The notes under the pieces are model-generated. The model saw nothing but the letters and a program-made list of their open reading frames with translations, was not told the DNA's origin and searched no databases. From assembly GCF_001937065.1 (NCBI RefSeq), contig NZ_MOWR01000001.1, forward strand, positions 248,001 through 312,000: a DNA stretch of 64,000 nt, given 5' to 3'. Within the stretch, counting starts at the first letter, position 1; the number at the start of each line of letters is the position of its first letter. Positions 27,087 through 33,514 of the stretch are shown here, piece after piece. The DNA is from Streptococcus sp. 'caviae' (GTDB taxonomy: Bacteria > Bacillota > Bacilli > Lactobacillales > Streptococcaceae). The translations under genes and the position numbers were made by a program.

Positions 27087-27179
27087 TCAAGTATTTACAG
27101 CTGCTCCTGCAACAAATCCTCCTGCGGCTCCTCCTACACTACCAAGACCAGCTAACAGAATGATTTCAATGTTTGATAG
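27087..27179 (-). pseudogene. Remnant of a bacteriocin precursor C-terminus
   Basis: An open segment ends LLAGLGSVGGAAGGFVAGAA then VNT and stop. It is rich in Gly/Ala with GxxxG spacing, like the two intact bacteriocins, but has no ribosome site or leader and overlaps the end of the family B gene at 27166. It is probably the tail of a lost bacteriocin whose partner gene is the family A gene that follows. Confidence 0.55.
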
Positions 27180-27345
27180 CTTTAAGTAGCCTTCTCCCAT
27201 CCACTACAATGAAAGAAAGACTTTCTAACACCATTAATCCTACAGCAATATACTGCACAGTTCTGATAGGAGTATATACAGCAATCAAGGCCAGCCCCAC
27301 AAAAAGCGGCAGCAAAGCTTTTTTCAGCATGACTTTAATCATCAT
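27166..27345 (-). CDS. Small membrane protein, family B (immunity-like)
   Basis: The start chosen is the ATG at 27345, behind AAGGAGGTG; a longer frame from 27372 lacks a site. The 59-residue protein has two helices and ends DGRRLLKAIKH. It is a clear paralogue of the protein at 29490 (shared LLPLFV, YT.IR...YI.V.LM.LE.LS.IV.DG, LLK.IKH). One copy follows each intact bacteriocin unit, which supports a role in self-protection. Function is inferred. Confidence 0.78.
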   Translation of the reverse strand: MMIKVMLKKALLPLFVGLALIAVYTPIRTVQYIAVGLMVLESLSFIVVDGRRLLKAIKH

Positions 27346-27378
27346 TAAACTGTACACCTCCTTAAAAATCATGTGACC

Positions 27379-27567
27379 CTACTTATTTTTGTTTTTTAAA
27401 TAAGAAAAACCAATATAAGCTAACAATAAAATCTGCACAAGAATTACAATTGCAGTGCAGATATGCCTAACACTTTGACTGCTGCTGGAAGAGACGATAA
27501 CCGCTGCGGTCGAGGAAATCACTAGAGCCAGCGTAAAAAATAAAATAATATTATCGCCAAACTTCAT
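27379..27567 (-). CDS. Small membrane protein, family D (immunity-like)
   Basis: A 62-residue protein starts MKFGDNIILFFTLALVISST behind AGGTGATATA. It has two helices separated by a Ser-rich loop (SSSSSQSV) and a basic C-terminus (YLKNKNK). It follows the bacteriocin gene at 27588 by 20 bases. Paralogues are the gene at 28391 and the remnant at 31738 (shared LLAY.GF.YLKNK). The constant position after a bacteriocin gene or remnant suggests it protects against that peptide. Confidence 0.78.
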   Translation of the reverse strand: MKFGDNIILFFTLALVISSTAAVIVSSSSSQSVRHICTAIVILVQILLLAYIGFSYLKNKNK

Positions 27568-27587
27568 TATATCACCTACTCTATTTA

Positions 27588-27875
27588 TCACATATTCCAT
27601 CCCGTGATAACCCCATGGATAAGGCCAACGGTTCCTCCAATAATCATACCACCAGCCGTCGTCAGCTCACCAAGACCAGGAATTAACAGGCCTTCACTTC
27701 CCACATTAAACCCTGTAGCAACGCCGGCAATCCCTTCAGTGATGCCTAGACCAATTGCAGCACCTAGTCCTTCACCTTCAACTCCAGCAAGATAATCTTC
27801 TCCAGGTGCTTTAAAATTGTCAAATGCTAATGAATTTATCACATTAGTCTTTTTTTTACCTGCTAATACCGCCAT
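27588..27875 (-). CDS. Class II bacteriocin precursor 2, non-canonical leader end
   Basis: The 95-residue product has a leader with SLAFDNFKAPGEDYLAGVEG and then EG, followed by a Gly-rich hydrophobic peptide with many GxxxG spacings, ending GLIHGVITGWNM. It shares the leader core with precursor 1 at 29663. In related leaders (…VEGGG) the processing site is Gly-Gly; here the second Gly is Glu (VEGEG). The start is uncertain. The ATG at 27875 has only a weak GAAG site but lies at the same place relative to the promoter module as starts at 31498 and 32600; a GTG at 27842 would give a more usual leader length. Confidence 0.85.
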   Translation of the reverse strand: MAVLAGKKKTNVINSLAFDNFKAPGEDYLAGVEGEGLGAAIGLGITEGIAGVATGFNVGSEGLLIPGLGELTTAGGMIIGGTVGLIHGVITGWNM

Positions 27876-27970
27876 TATAATACTTCAATTTTTCAGATGC
27901 AATAAAATTTCTGTTTTTTAACACAGATAGTAATAAATCGCAAAAAACAATAAAATTTTCTGACGATTAT
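27876..27970 (-). promoter_or_regulatory. Bacteriocin promoter module, copy P1
   Basis: On the minus strand CAGAAAATTTT at about 27952-27962 is followed about 50 bases later by CAGAAATTTTATTGC, then the ATG at 27875. The same layout occurs at 31499-31590 and 32601-32695, with the ATG 80-81 bases from the first element each time. No good -35 is visible, which suggests control by an activator. Confidence 0.7.
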
Positions 27971-28089
27971 TATTTTATTAGTGCCAATTAGCTTTTTTAA
28001 AAAATGCCAACTGGCAGATTAGTTAAACTAATTGACTTTTTAATTCATTAAAAAACGAAGAGAGTGTCACTCAGCTCTTATTGAAAAAA

Positions 28090-28242
28090 TCACAAATATA
28101 AACCATAAAATGTTATTGCAATACACTCTAATACAAAGACCCCAAAAGAAATCAGTCTAATGATTGTACCTTTGCCATAAGCAGCGATTAACGGACATAC
28201 TATGCAGCTAATCATAAAAAGACGACTTAAAATACTCCACAT
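28090..28242 (-). CDS. Small membrane protein related to families A and B
   Basis: A 50-residue frame starts MWSILSRLFMISCIVCPLIA, continues with a second helix (GVFVLECIAITFYGLYL) and stops without a basic tail. The ribosome site (GGATGG) is weak. The pattern LSR...., then F.VLE.. resembles families A and B. It may be a degraded or divergent immunity-like gene. Confidence 0.5.
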   Translation of the reverse strand: MWSILSRLFMISCIVCPLIAAYGKGTIIRLISFGVFVLECIAITFYGLYL

Positions 28243-28390
28243 GTTATTACCATCCGTTTTTCTAACCTTCAGCTTCAGAAAAAGCAGTTACATCTGCCAA
28301 AATGATCAACTACTAATGATTGAAGAGAGACTAAAATATGATAGAACTACAATGAGTTTTACGACTTTAAAATCTGAATTTGATTACTTG

Positions 28391-28573
28391 TCACTTAGTC
28401 TTAAAATAACTAACGCCGATAATGATTAGTGAAATAATATCCACCAAAATTAGTAAAGTAAGACAACAATATTTTGTCGTATTATTCCCGCTGGATGCAC
28501 TAATCCTCGCTAAAATTCCCGAAATAATCGTTGCTGTCATTGCAACCACTAAAATTTTCTTAAAATCTAACAT
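28391..28573 (-). CDS. Small membrane protein, family D, second copy
   Basis: A 60-residue protein starts MLDFKKILVVAMTATIISGI behind AGG and ends IIIGVSYFKTK. It has the two-helix, polar-loop (SASSGNNTTK) layout of the family D protein at 27379. It directly follows, and overlaps, a broken bacteriocin tail at 28560-28646, so its partner bacteriocin seems lost while the immunity-like gene is kept. Confidence 0.7.
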   Translation of the reverse strand: MLDFKKILVVAMTATIISGILARISASSGNNTTKYCCLTLLILVDIISLIIIGVSYFKTK

Positions 28574-28646
28574 ATCCATAACCTGTTACAAATCCATTAT
28601 ACGCACCATGAATAAAACCTGCAGCTGCACCAATAACAGCACCAAA
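28560..28646 (-). pseudogene. Remnant of a bacteriocin precursor C-terminus
   Basis: Twenty-eight codons (FGAVIGAAAGFIHGAYNGFV then TGYGYVRF) sit directly after an in-frame TAA with no start. The GFIHGAYNGFVTGYGY pattern matches the C-termini of precursor 2 (GLIHGVITGWNM) and precursor 1 (GLIYGGAGFASGYSL). It lies just upstream of a family D gene, the same order as in the intact unit. Confidence 0.7.
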
Positions 28647-28663
28647 TTAACCAAAATCTACCG

Positions 28664-28867
28664 TTATTTATGGGATTTTAAATCTCTTAGCACTTGTAAG
28701 AAATACTTACCATATACTGCAATCATAATTAAACTTGCTACCAATCCTATGAGAAAAGTAATCAGCTCTATGTTTTCACTTGGAAACCACTTTGGAATAA
28801 ACACTAAAATGCTCATACTGATTACATACAACAGACAAATTATTATAGTATGTCCCGAAATTTTCAT
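28664..28867 (-). CDS. Small membrane protein, family C (immunity-like)
   Basis: The 67-residue protein starts MKISGHTIIICLLYVISMSI behind TTAGGAG, has two helices, and ends LQVLRDLKSHK. It is distantly like the protein at 29224 (two helices, similar length, a C-terminal F...V..LKD/KDY..K region). It follows a possible bacteriocin remnant at 28877. Role inferred from context only. Confidence 0.65.
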   Translation of the reverse strand: MKISGHTIIICLLYVISMSILVFIPKWFPSENIELITFLIGLVASLIMIAVYGKYFLQVLRDLKSHK

Positions 28868-28876
28868 ATCAAACTC

Positions 28877-28978
28877 CTAACATTTTTTAATCCAAATTCC
28901 GTACGTATCATAACTGAAACCTTTCATAAAACCAGCATATAACCAATAATTTGACAATACTTTTGCTTTCACTAATGC
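28877..28978 (-). pseudogene. Possible bacteriocin remnant
   Basis: An open segment without a start ends LYAGFMKGFSYDTYGIWIKK then C and stop. The G-x2-G-F-x-Y spacing recalls the bacteriocin tails elsewhere in the island. The evidence is weaker than for the other remnants. Confidence 0.4.
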
Positions 28979-29112
28979 AAAAGATAATAAACAAATAGAC
29001 CAAGCAAAATGATGACACAGATAAATGAAATTACTATGTTTTTACTGCGGTAAGAAATAAGTGCTAATACACAAAGAGCAAGTAACACTAAAATTGACTG
29101 AATTATGTGCAT
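28972..29112 (-). CDS. Small hydrophobic protein, 46 residues
   Basis: A frame from the ATG at 29112, with AAGGTGATG 10 bases upstream, encodes MHIIQSILVLLALCVLALIS, then YRSKNIVISFICVIILLGLF and a short tail. It is two hydrophobic helices with a basic loop. A longer overlapping frame from a GTG at 29227 exists, but its composition is less protein-like. No family was recognised; it resembles a minimal immunity-type or holin-like membrane peptide. Confidence 0.5.
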   Translation of the reverse strand: MHIIQSILVLLALCVLALISYRSKNIVISFICVIILLGLFVYYLLH

Positions 29113-29223
29113 AAACCAACATCACCTTTTCTATATTGTCTGTCATATATTTAAAGAGAAATATGAGTGAAATCATTAACATAAGATGTACACGATCTAA
29201 AAGCTTCATGTAAAAACATGAAA

Positions 29224-29433
29224 TCACCTCTTTTTATTTTTCCAATAATCTTTTATCAGTTGCACCAGTTTGAAAAAATCCTTCCAGCATAAAACGATAA
29301 CCAACATCGTTCCTATTAGATACACAGTAGAAACAAAATCTCTTATGCTTGGAAAGATGGTATAGAGTATAAGACAAGTAGGTATAGCCAACATATAAGT
29401 ATAACTAACGATTATAGATTTTTTTGAAAACAT
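29224..29433 (-). CDS. Small membrane protein, family C, second copy
   Basis: The 69-residue protein starts MFSKKSIIVSYTYMLAIPTC behind AAGGGG. It has two helices and a strongly basic C-terminus (IKDYWKNKKR). It follows the family B gene at 29490 by 56 bases in the same direction. It is likely another immunity-like or accessory protein. Confidence 0.65.
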   Translation of the reverse strand: MFSKKSIIVSYTYMLAIPTCLILYTIFPSIRDFVSTVYLIGTMLVIVLCWKDFFKLVQLIKDYWKNKKR

Positions 29434-29489
29434 AAAATTTCCCCTTCAATCATGAGAAATAAAATGTGCTTGCCTATCTTCAGACACTT

Positions 29490-29666
29490 TCAATGTTTAA
29501 TCATTTTTAATAGTTTTGCTCCATCAATCACAATGAGAGAAAGTCCTTCTAATGCCATTAAAGCAACTAGAATATACTTAAGGGGTCTTATCGATGTATA
29601 TACAGTCACTAACCCCATTATTACAAAAAGCGGCAACAAGCTATTCTGAAATATACGTTTAATCAT
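29490..29666 (-). CDS. Small membrane protein, family B, partner of bacteriocin 1
   Basis: A 58-residue protein starts MIKRIFQNSLLPLFVIMGLV and ends DGAKLLKMIKH. Its ATG overlaps the TGA of the bacteriocin gene (ATGA), which implies coupled translation, as expected for a bacteriocin and its immunity protein. Roughly half of its residues match the family B copy at 27166. Confidence 0.85.
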   Translation of the reverse strand: MIKRIFQNSLLPLFVIMGLVTVYTSIRPLKYILVALMALEGLSLIVIDGAKLLKMIKH

Positions 29667-29938
29667 AGGCTATACCCAGATGCAAAACCAGCTCCTCCAT
29701 ATATAAGACCTTGACCAACTCCATCAACTAAGGCACCAATTATTGTACCATATCCAGGCTCTATTGCAGTTCCTACCCCAGCTCCTTGGACAACTCCATG
29801 AGCAAAACCACCGGCAAAACCGACAAGTCCAAGACAGATGCCAAGACCCAGTCCTTCACCTTCAACTCCAGCAAGATAATCTTCTCCTACTGTTTCAAAA
29901 TGATCAAATGCCATTGAATCTAAAGTTACTGTGTTCAT
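29663..29938 (-). CDS. Class II bacteriocin precursor 1, non-canonical leader end
   Basis: From the ATG at 29938 (AAGGAGAAG site) the 91-residue precursor begins MNTVTLDSMAFDHFETVGED and continues YLAGVEGEG, then a Gly-rich hydrophobic peptide with repeated GxxxG spacing, ending GLIYGGAGFASGYSL. The leader core GEDYLAGVEGEGLG is identical to precursor 2. The MNT..F..F..... opening resembles the Blp/ComC leader family, but the Gly-Gly is replaced by Gly-Glu. The two precursors could be partners of a two-peptide bacteriocin. The gene is separated from its probable promoter (31499-31590) by the IS110 element. Confidence 0.87.
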   Translation of the reverse strand: MNTVTLDSMAFDHFETVGEDYLAGVEGEGLGLGICLGLVGFAGGFAHGVVQGAGVGTAIEPGYGTIIGALVDGVGQGLIYGGAGFASGYSL

Positions 29939-30029
29939 AAAACTTCTCCTTATATTATATTTAGTGCAGTTAGCTGCTGCCAAAGCCCAAGTGATACACT
30001 TGGAATAAGCCACTGTGGATTAGTTAATC

Positions 30030-30198
30030 TTCTCCAATCGCTTGACGATTTCGAAAAGGCTCTAACCACAGCTTTTTGTTTCAATTGGTAATGAGTTTGA
30101 TAACGCCTAGACGTTTAATCTCCTGTAAGGTGACAAGGCAAAAAGTTCGTGGATAACCAAGTGCGCTTGAATACAATATCTATTAGGAGGTAACCTCT
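30030..30198 (+). ncRNA. Candidate bridge RNA region of the IS110 element
   Basis: IS110-group elements are known to encode a structured bridge RNA in the non-coding end upstream of the recombinase. This element has about 170 non-coding bases there, with at least one local hairpin (AATCG, CTTGA, CGATT at 30036-30050). The assignment is by family knowledge; no guide loops were identified. Confidence 0.4.
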
Positions 30199-31344
30199 AT
30201 GCTTTTTGTGGGCATTGATGTCGCTAAAAACAAACATGATGTATCCGTCTTAAACGAACAAGGAAACAATGTCCTCAAACCACTCACTTTCTCTAATAAC
30301 AGAGCTGGTTTTAGGCTCTTAGACAATACCCTGAAACAGCTAAACCAAGACGCTCTCATCGCTCTTGAAGATACCGGACATTATGCCTGTAATCTCTTAA
30401 CTTTCCTTCATGAACAGGGCTATCCGGTCTATACTTACAACCCTCTGATTATCAAGGAGTTTGCCAAGTCACTGTCACTTCGTAAAACCAAGACAGATAA
30501 GAAAGATGCCCGTGTTATCGCACTTAAGGTATTATCAGATCCAAACCGTGAGCAGTTTCGACACGATAGCTGTCAAGAAGAGTTGAAGATTCTGACGAGA
30601 CATATCCATCGCCTCAAGAAGAAACAGTCCGACTGGAAAGTCCAATATACTCGCTGTCTGGACATCATCTTTCCTGAGTTGGCTAAAATCATTGGAAAGC
30701 ATTCCGATTATGCCTACGAGCTACTCTCACGCTACCCCAGCCCTCAGAAAATGCTGGACGCTGGGGTTGAGCAACTGATAGACATTAAGCGATTAACAGT
30801 CCCTAAAATACAGGATATTCTCAAGGTCGCATCAAACTCTATCGGGACAACTTCACCTGCCCATGAGTTTGAACTCCTCGAAATCATTGAGAATATCCAG
30901 CACTATAACAGGCTCATTGACAAAGCCGAAAAACAAGTCGATGAGCTGATGGCTGAGATCAACTCGGTCATCACTACTGTGTCAGGTATCGGTAATCGGT
31001 TGGGCTCAGTTATCCTAGCGGAAATCAGAAATATCCATACCTTTGACAATCCAGCGCAACTTCAGGCTTTTGCCGGACTGGAACCCTCCATTTACCAATC
31101 AGGGCAGATAGACATATCAGGGAAAATGGTCAAGCGTGGATCGCCTCACCTACGATGGGCTCTCCTGCAAGCCGCACAGAAAGCGGCACGCTATTCCCCT
31201 GCCTTCAAAGCCTATCTCAGAACTAAGTTAGACCAAGGGAAGCATTACAATGTCGCTGTCACTCATGTCGCTAAGAAACTTATCCGAATACTCTTTTATC
31301 TGCTCAAATACGACAGCCCTTTTGACGAAAATAAAGTAAGATAA
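30199..31344 (+). CDS. IS110-family transposase (DEDD recombinase)
   Basis: The 381-residue protein has the N-terminal RuvC-like DEDD domain (MLFVGIDVAKNKHDVSVLNE; ALEDTGHYA; RKTKTDKKDARVIA) and the C-terminal Transposase_20 domain (TVSGIGNRLGSVILAEIRNI; LQAFAGLEPSIYQSGQ; KRGSPHLRWALLQAA). All four acidic positions appear to be present and the frame is intact, so the enzyme may be active. AGGAGGTAACCTCT precedes the ATG. Confidence 0.95.
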   Translation: MLFVGIDVAKNKHDVSVLNEQGNNVLKPLTFSNNRAGFRLLDNTLKQLNQDALIALEDTGHYACNLLTFLHEQGYPVYTYNPLIIKEFAKSLSLRKTKTDKKDARVIALKVLSDPNREQFRHDSCQEELKILTRHIHRLKKKQSDWKVQYTRCLDIIFPELAKIIGKHSDYAYELLSRYPSPQKMLDAGVEQLIDIKRLTVPKIQDILKVASNSIGTTSPAHEFELLEIIENIQHYNRLIDKAEKQVDELMAEINSVITTVSGIGNRLGSVILAEIRNIHTFDNPAQLQAFAGLEPSIYQSGQIDISGKMVKRGSPHLRWALLQAAQKAARYSPAFKAYLRTKLDQGKHYNVAVTHVAKKLIRILFYLLKYDSPFDENKVR

Positions 31345-31465
31345 TTCTCGAAAATCTTAGACTTATCCTAACCTTTGAAAAAATGAGGCGTTTCAGAGGC
31401 TTTTTAGTGTCCTCTCAAACTCATAATGGGAAAAATATAAATTCATCTAAAACTATTGACTTTTC

Positions 31466-31590
31466 TTATAGTTTGTATTTTCTAAATATTGCTGCCATTT
31501 AGCATTTTAAAATGACAGGTTCAATAATATTTCTGACTTTTCACTTTGACGGAAACAAAGTGAAAAGCGAGTATAAATTTTCTGATAACT
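31466..31590 (-). promoter_or_regulatory. Bacteriocin promoter module, copy P2, with truncated start
   Basis: This copy matches P3 over about 110 bases with a one-base indel. It ends in an ATG at 31498 that opens only ten codons (MAAIFRKYKL). It also holds a perfect inverted repeat, CTTTTCACTTTG and CAAAGTGAAAAG, at 31549-31579. It points toward bacteriocin 1, but the IS110 element intervenes. Confidence 0.7.
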
Positions 31591-31737
31591 ATTGTTTGAA
31601 TTAATTTCTTACAAAAAATAAGCCAGTCATCTCGTACAATGACCCAAAGGCTGATCGCTAAAAACTAATTTCAGAACTTTATCCCGCCCTTCCTTCACCT
31701 TCCTACCTTTTATATTCGCCAACGATTACAAAATAAT

Positions 31738-31863
31738 TTATTTTCTTTTATTTTTTAAATAGCGAAAGCCCATATAAGCCAACAGAAAAACTTGTACTAT
31801 GATAGTGATAACTGCACAAATCTGCTTGACCTTCCCATATTCCTTTTCATCATTGAAAGGATA
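31738..31863 (-). pseudogene. Remnant of a family D small membrane gene
   Basis: After an in-frame stop, the frame reads VKQICAVITIIVQVFLLAYM, then GFRYLKNKRK and stop. This matches the C-terminal half of the protein at 27379 (VRHICTAIVILVQILLLAYI, GFSYLKNKNK) but has no start and no first helix. Confidence 0.75.
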
Positions 31864-31876
31864 CTGACGCTTTTAT

Positions 31877-32281
31877 CTATTTTGAGTTATCTTTACTATT
31901 TTCAGCTTTTTTCATGACAAAAACAGTTACGGCTGTGATAAGAATAACTAGTACTATTGCTGCTATTTTTGAATAGCGCCATATAATGACAGCAGTAACC
32001 ATGGCAAATATAAACCAAGACAGCAAATAAAGTATTCTTCGTATTTGATTCTCTCTCATGCTAGCGGTTGAATCATTTGCTTTTTGATCTCTCTCATTAT
32101 TTTTTTCTTCGGCTTTCTTTGTAGAAAAAAAGTTGAAAACAGCTACAGCTGTAATAAGTATAAGTAGCACTATTGCTATGATTTTCGAATGCGACCATTC
32201 AACCAAAGCTAGGCTTGCAGCCAGCAAAAGCCAAGAAAGCAAAGTTACTATCCTTCGTGTTTTTTCATCTTTTATCATCAT
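31877..32281 (-). CDS. Tandem-duplicated small membrane protein
   Basis: About 134 residues consist of two copies of one unit of roughly 50 residues: RRIVTLLSW....WSHSKIIAIVLLILITAVAVF and RRILYLLSW....WRYSKIAAIVLVILITAVTVF, joined by a charged linker (KKAEEKNNERDQKANDS). Each unit holds two helices. The ATG at 32281 was chosen; a TTG at 32296 is possible. The position downstream of promoter copy P3 suggests an immunity or transport accessory role, which is unproven. Confidence 0.65.
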   Translation of the reverse strand: MMIKDEKTRRIVTLLSWLLLAASLALVEWSHSKIIAIVLLILITAVAVFNFFSTKKAEEKNNERDQKANDSTASMRENQIRRILYLLSWFIFAMVTAVIIWRYSKIAAIVLVILITAVTVFVMKKAENSKDNSK

Positions 32282-32364
32282 GTTAATACATCCCAATCAT
32301 TAATTTGTCCATAATAAATGGCTCAGCTGCACCACTATTGGAGACAGTAAAATGAACTCATTTG

Positions 32365-32532
32365 TCAATGTTGATGCTTTTTATTCCAATAAAGTATTAA
32401 TACTGAAATATTTTCTATCATAAAAATTATAAACACGATAAGCTTAATATTTTTAATAGGTAATAATAGGGGAATAAGCAACAAAACGGGATAACTGATA
32501 AGAACAGCTCTTCCTAATTTTTGTGTCAGCAT
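32365..32532 (-). CDS. Small membrane protein, family A, first gene after P3
   Basis: The 55-residue protein starts MLTQKLGRAVLISYPVLLLI behind AAGGAG, 6 bases upstream. Two helices are followed by a basic, His-rich tail. It is the paralogue of the gene at 26889. Its ATG overlaps by one base the TGA of a 22-codon frame (32532-32600) that begins at the conserved ATG of promoter module P3, so translation may be coupled. Confidence 0.78.
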   Translation of the reverse strand: MLTQKLGRAVLISYPVLLLIPLLLPIKNIKLIVFIIFMIENISVLILYWNKKHQH

Positions 32533-32581
32533 CACATACTCCTTAATCTCTGCAAGCCCAAATGAGTGCACTCAATACTTG

Positions 32582-32695
32582 TTCTAAATATTGCTGTCAT
32601 TCTAACATTTTAAAATATCCTGTGCAATAATATTCCAGAAATTTAACAGCGATGGTAACAAAGCGAAAAAGGAACAAAAATTTTCTGATAATTAT
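32582..32695 (-). promoter_or_regulatory. Bacteriocin promoter module, copy P3
   Basis: This copy carries the same CAGAAAATTTT, spacer, TATTATTG layout as P1 and P2, and an ATG (32600) at the same distance. The short frame from that ATG starts MTAIFRT, like MAAIFRK at P2 and MAVLAGK at P1. Transcription would read toward 32532 and the small membrane genes. Confidence 0.7.
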
Positions 32696-32746
32696 AACAT
32701 TATTCGCTTTTTATTTATAGATTTGCAATTCTTATCGGAAATAAAA

Positions 32747-32776
32747 GAGTCTGGGACATAGCGTTCCAGACTTATA
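32747..32776 (-). terminator. Terminator of the ula operon
   Basis: AGTCTGG and CCAGACT arms with CTTTTATTT following on the minus strand, 28 bases after ulaF. It belongs to a family of G-rich terminators (GTCTGGGAC/GTCCCAGAC type) seen several times in the window. Confidence 0.75.
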
Positions 32777-32803
32777 AATGTTTCTTTTTTGTGATTATAT
32801 ATA

Positions 32804-33514
32804 TTAATGACCATCGCCCTTTTGCCCATAATAGGCGTTTTTCCCGTGTTTGCGCAGATAGTGTTTGTCTTTCAAAGCTTGCGGCACTTCTTCGACCTGA
32901 GGGTTGATGGCTTCGGTATAGCGAGCCATTCGAGCGGTTTCTTCTAAAACGACTGCGTTGTAAACAGCTGATTTTTCATCCTTGCCCCAAGAAAATGGGC
33001 CGTGGTTGCGCACTGTAACACCTGAAACAGCTAAAGGCTCTAAGCTGCGTTTGGCGAATTCTTCGATGATAACCTTACCGGTTTCTTTTTCATATTCCCC
33101 GTTAATTTCCTCGGCTGTCAAGGCTCTGGCACAAGGAATCGGTCCGTAAAAGGTATCTGCATGGGTGGTTCCGTAGCAAGGAATATCACGTCCTGCCTGA
33201 GCCCATGCAACACCTTCAGTTGAGTGGGTGTGGACAATGCCTCCGATTTCCGGCCAGGCTTTATAAAGCTCGACATGGGTTGGCAGATCCGATGATGGAT
33301 TGAGTTCCCCTTCAACGATATTTCCGTCAAGGTCTGTCACGACCATATTTTCAGGTGACAGTTTGTCGTAAGCAACACCTGATGGCTTAATAGCAATATA
33401 GCCTTGCTCGCGGTCAATGGCCGAGACATTGCCCCAGGTAAATTTTACCAAACCATGAACTGGTAGCTCCATATTAGCATCGTAAACACGTTTTCTTAAT
33501 TCTGGTACTAACAT
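32804..33514 (-). CDS. ulaF: L-ribulose-5-phosphate 4-epimerase
   Basis: The 236-residue class II aldolase-like epimerase has the zinc ligands in IVHTHSTEGVAWAQ and CYGTTHADTFYGP, and the later VRNHGPFSWG. It converts L-ribulose 5-phosphate to D-xylulose 5-phosphate, the last step of the ascorbate branch. It is the last gene of the operon, directly abutting ulaE. AraD could do the same reaction, but the operon shows it is the Ula enzyme. Confidence 0.95.
   Translation of the reverse strand: MLVPELRKRVYDANMELPVHGLVKFTWGNVSAIDREQGYIAIKPSGVAYDKLSPENMVVTDLDGNIVEGELNPSSDLPTHVELYKAWPEIGGIVHTHSTEGVAWAQAGRDIPCYGTTHADTFYGPIPCARALTAEEINGEYEKETGKVIIEEFAKRSLEPLAVSGVTVRNHGPFSWGKDEKSAVYNAVVLEETARMARYTEAINPQVEEVPQALKDKHYLRKHGKNAYYGQKGDGH

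Larger units (their letters stand above)
30020..31440 (+). mobile_element. IS110-family insertion sequence (ends approximate)
   Basis: One transposase gene with non-coding flanks of about 180 and 95 bases, and no clear terminal inverted repeats, fits IS110. The ends are not resolvable by eye: the left end lies in about 30000-30040 and the right end in about 31380-31450. It separates bacteriocin 1 from the promoter module P2. The transposase is on the opposite strand to the island genes. Confidence 0.75.

Noticed and set aside
28202..28429. 75-codon plus-strand frame in the bacteriocin island
   Set aside because: Opposite to all island genes, no ribosome site, overlaps two minus-strand small genes.
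29042..29227. 61-codon minus-strand frame starting GTG at 29227
   Set aside because: The 46-residue frame from 29112 inside it (different frame) has a better ribosome site and a typical two-helix pattern; the longer frame looks incidental.
26500..32700. Two-component system or competence-peptide gene expected beside the exporter
   Set aside because: No histidine kinase, response regulator or ComC-like gene was found in the window.
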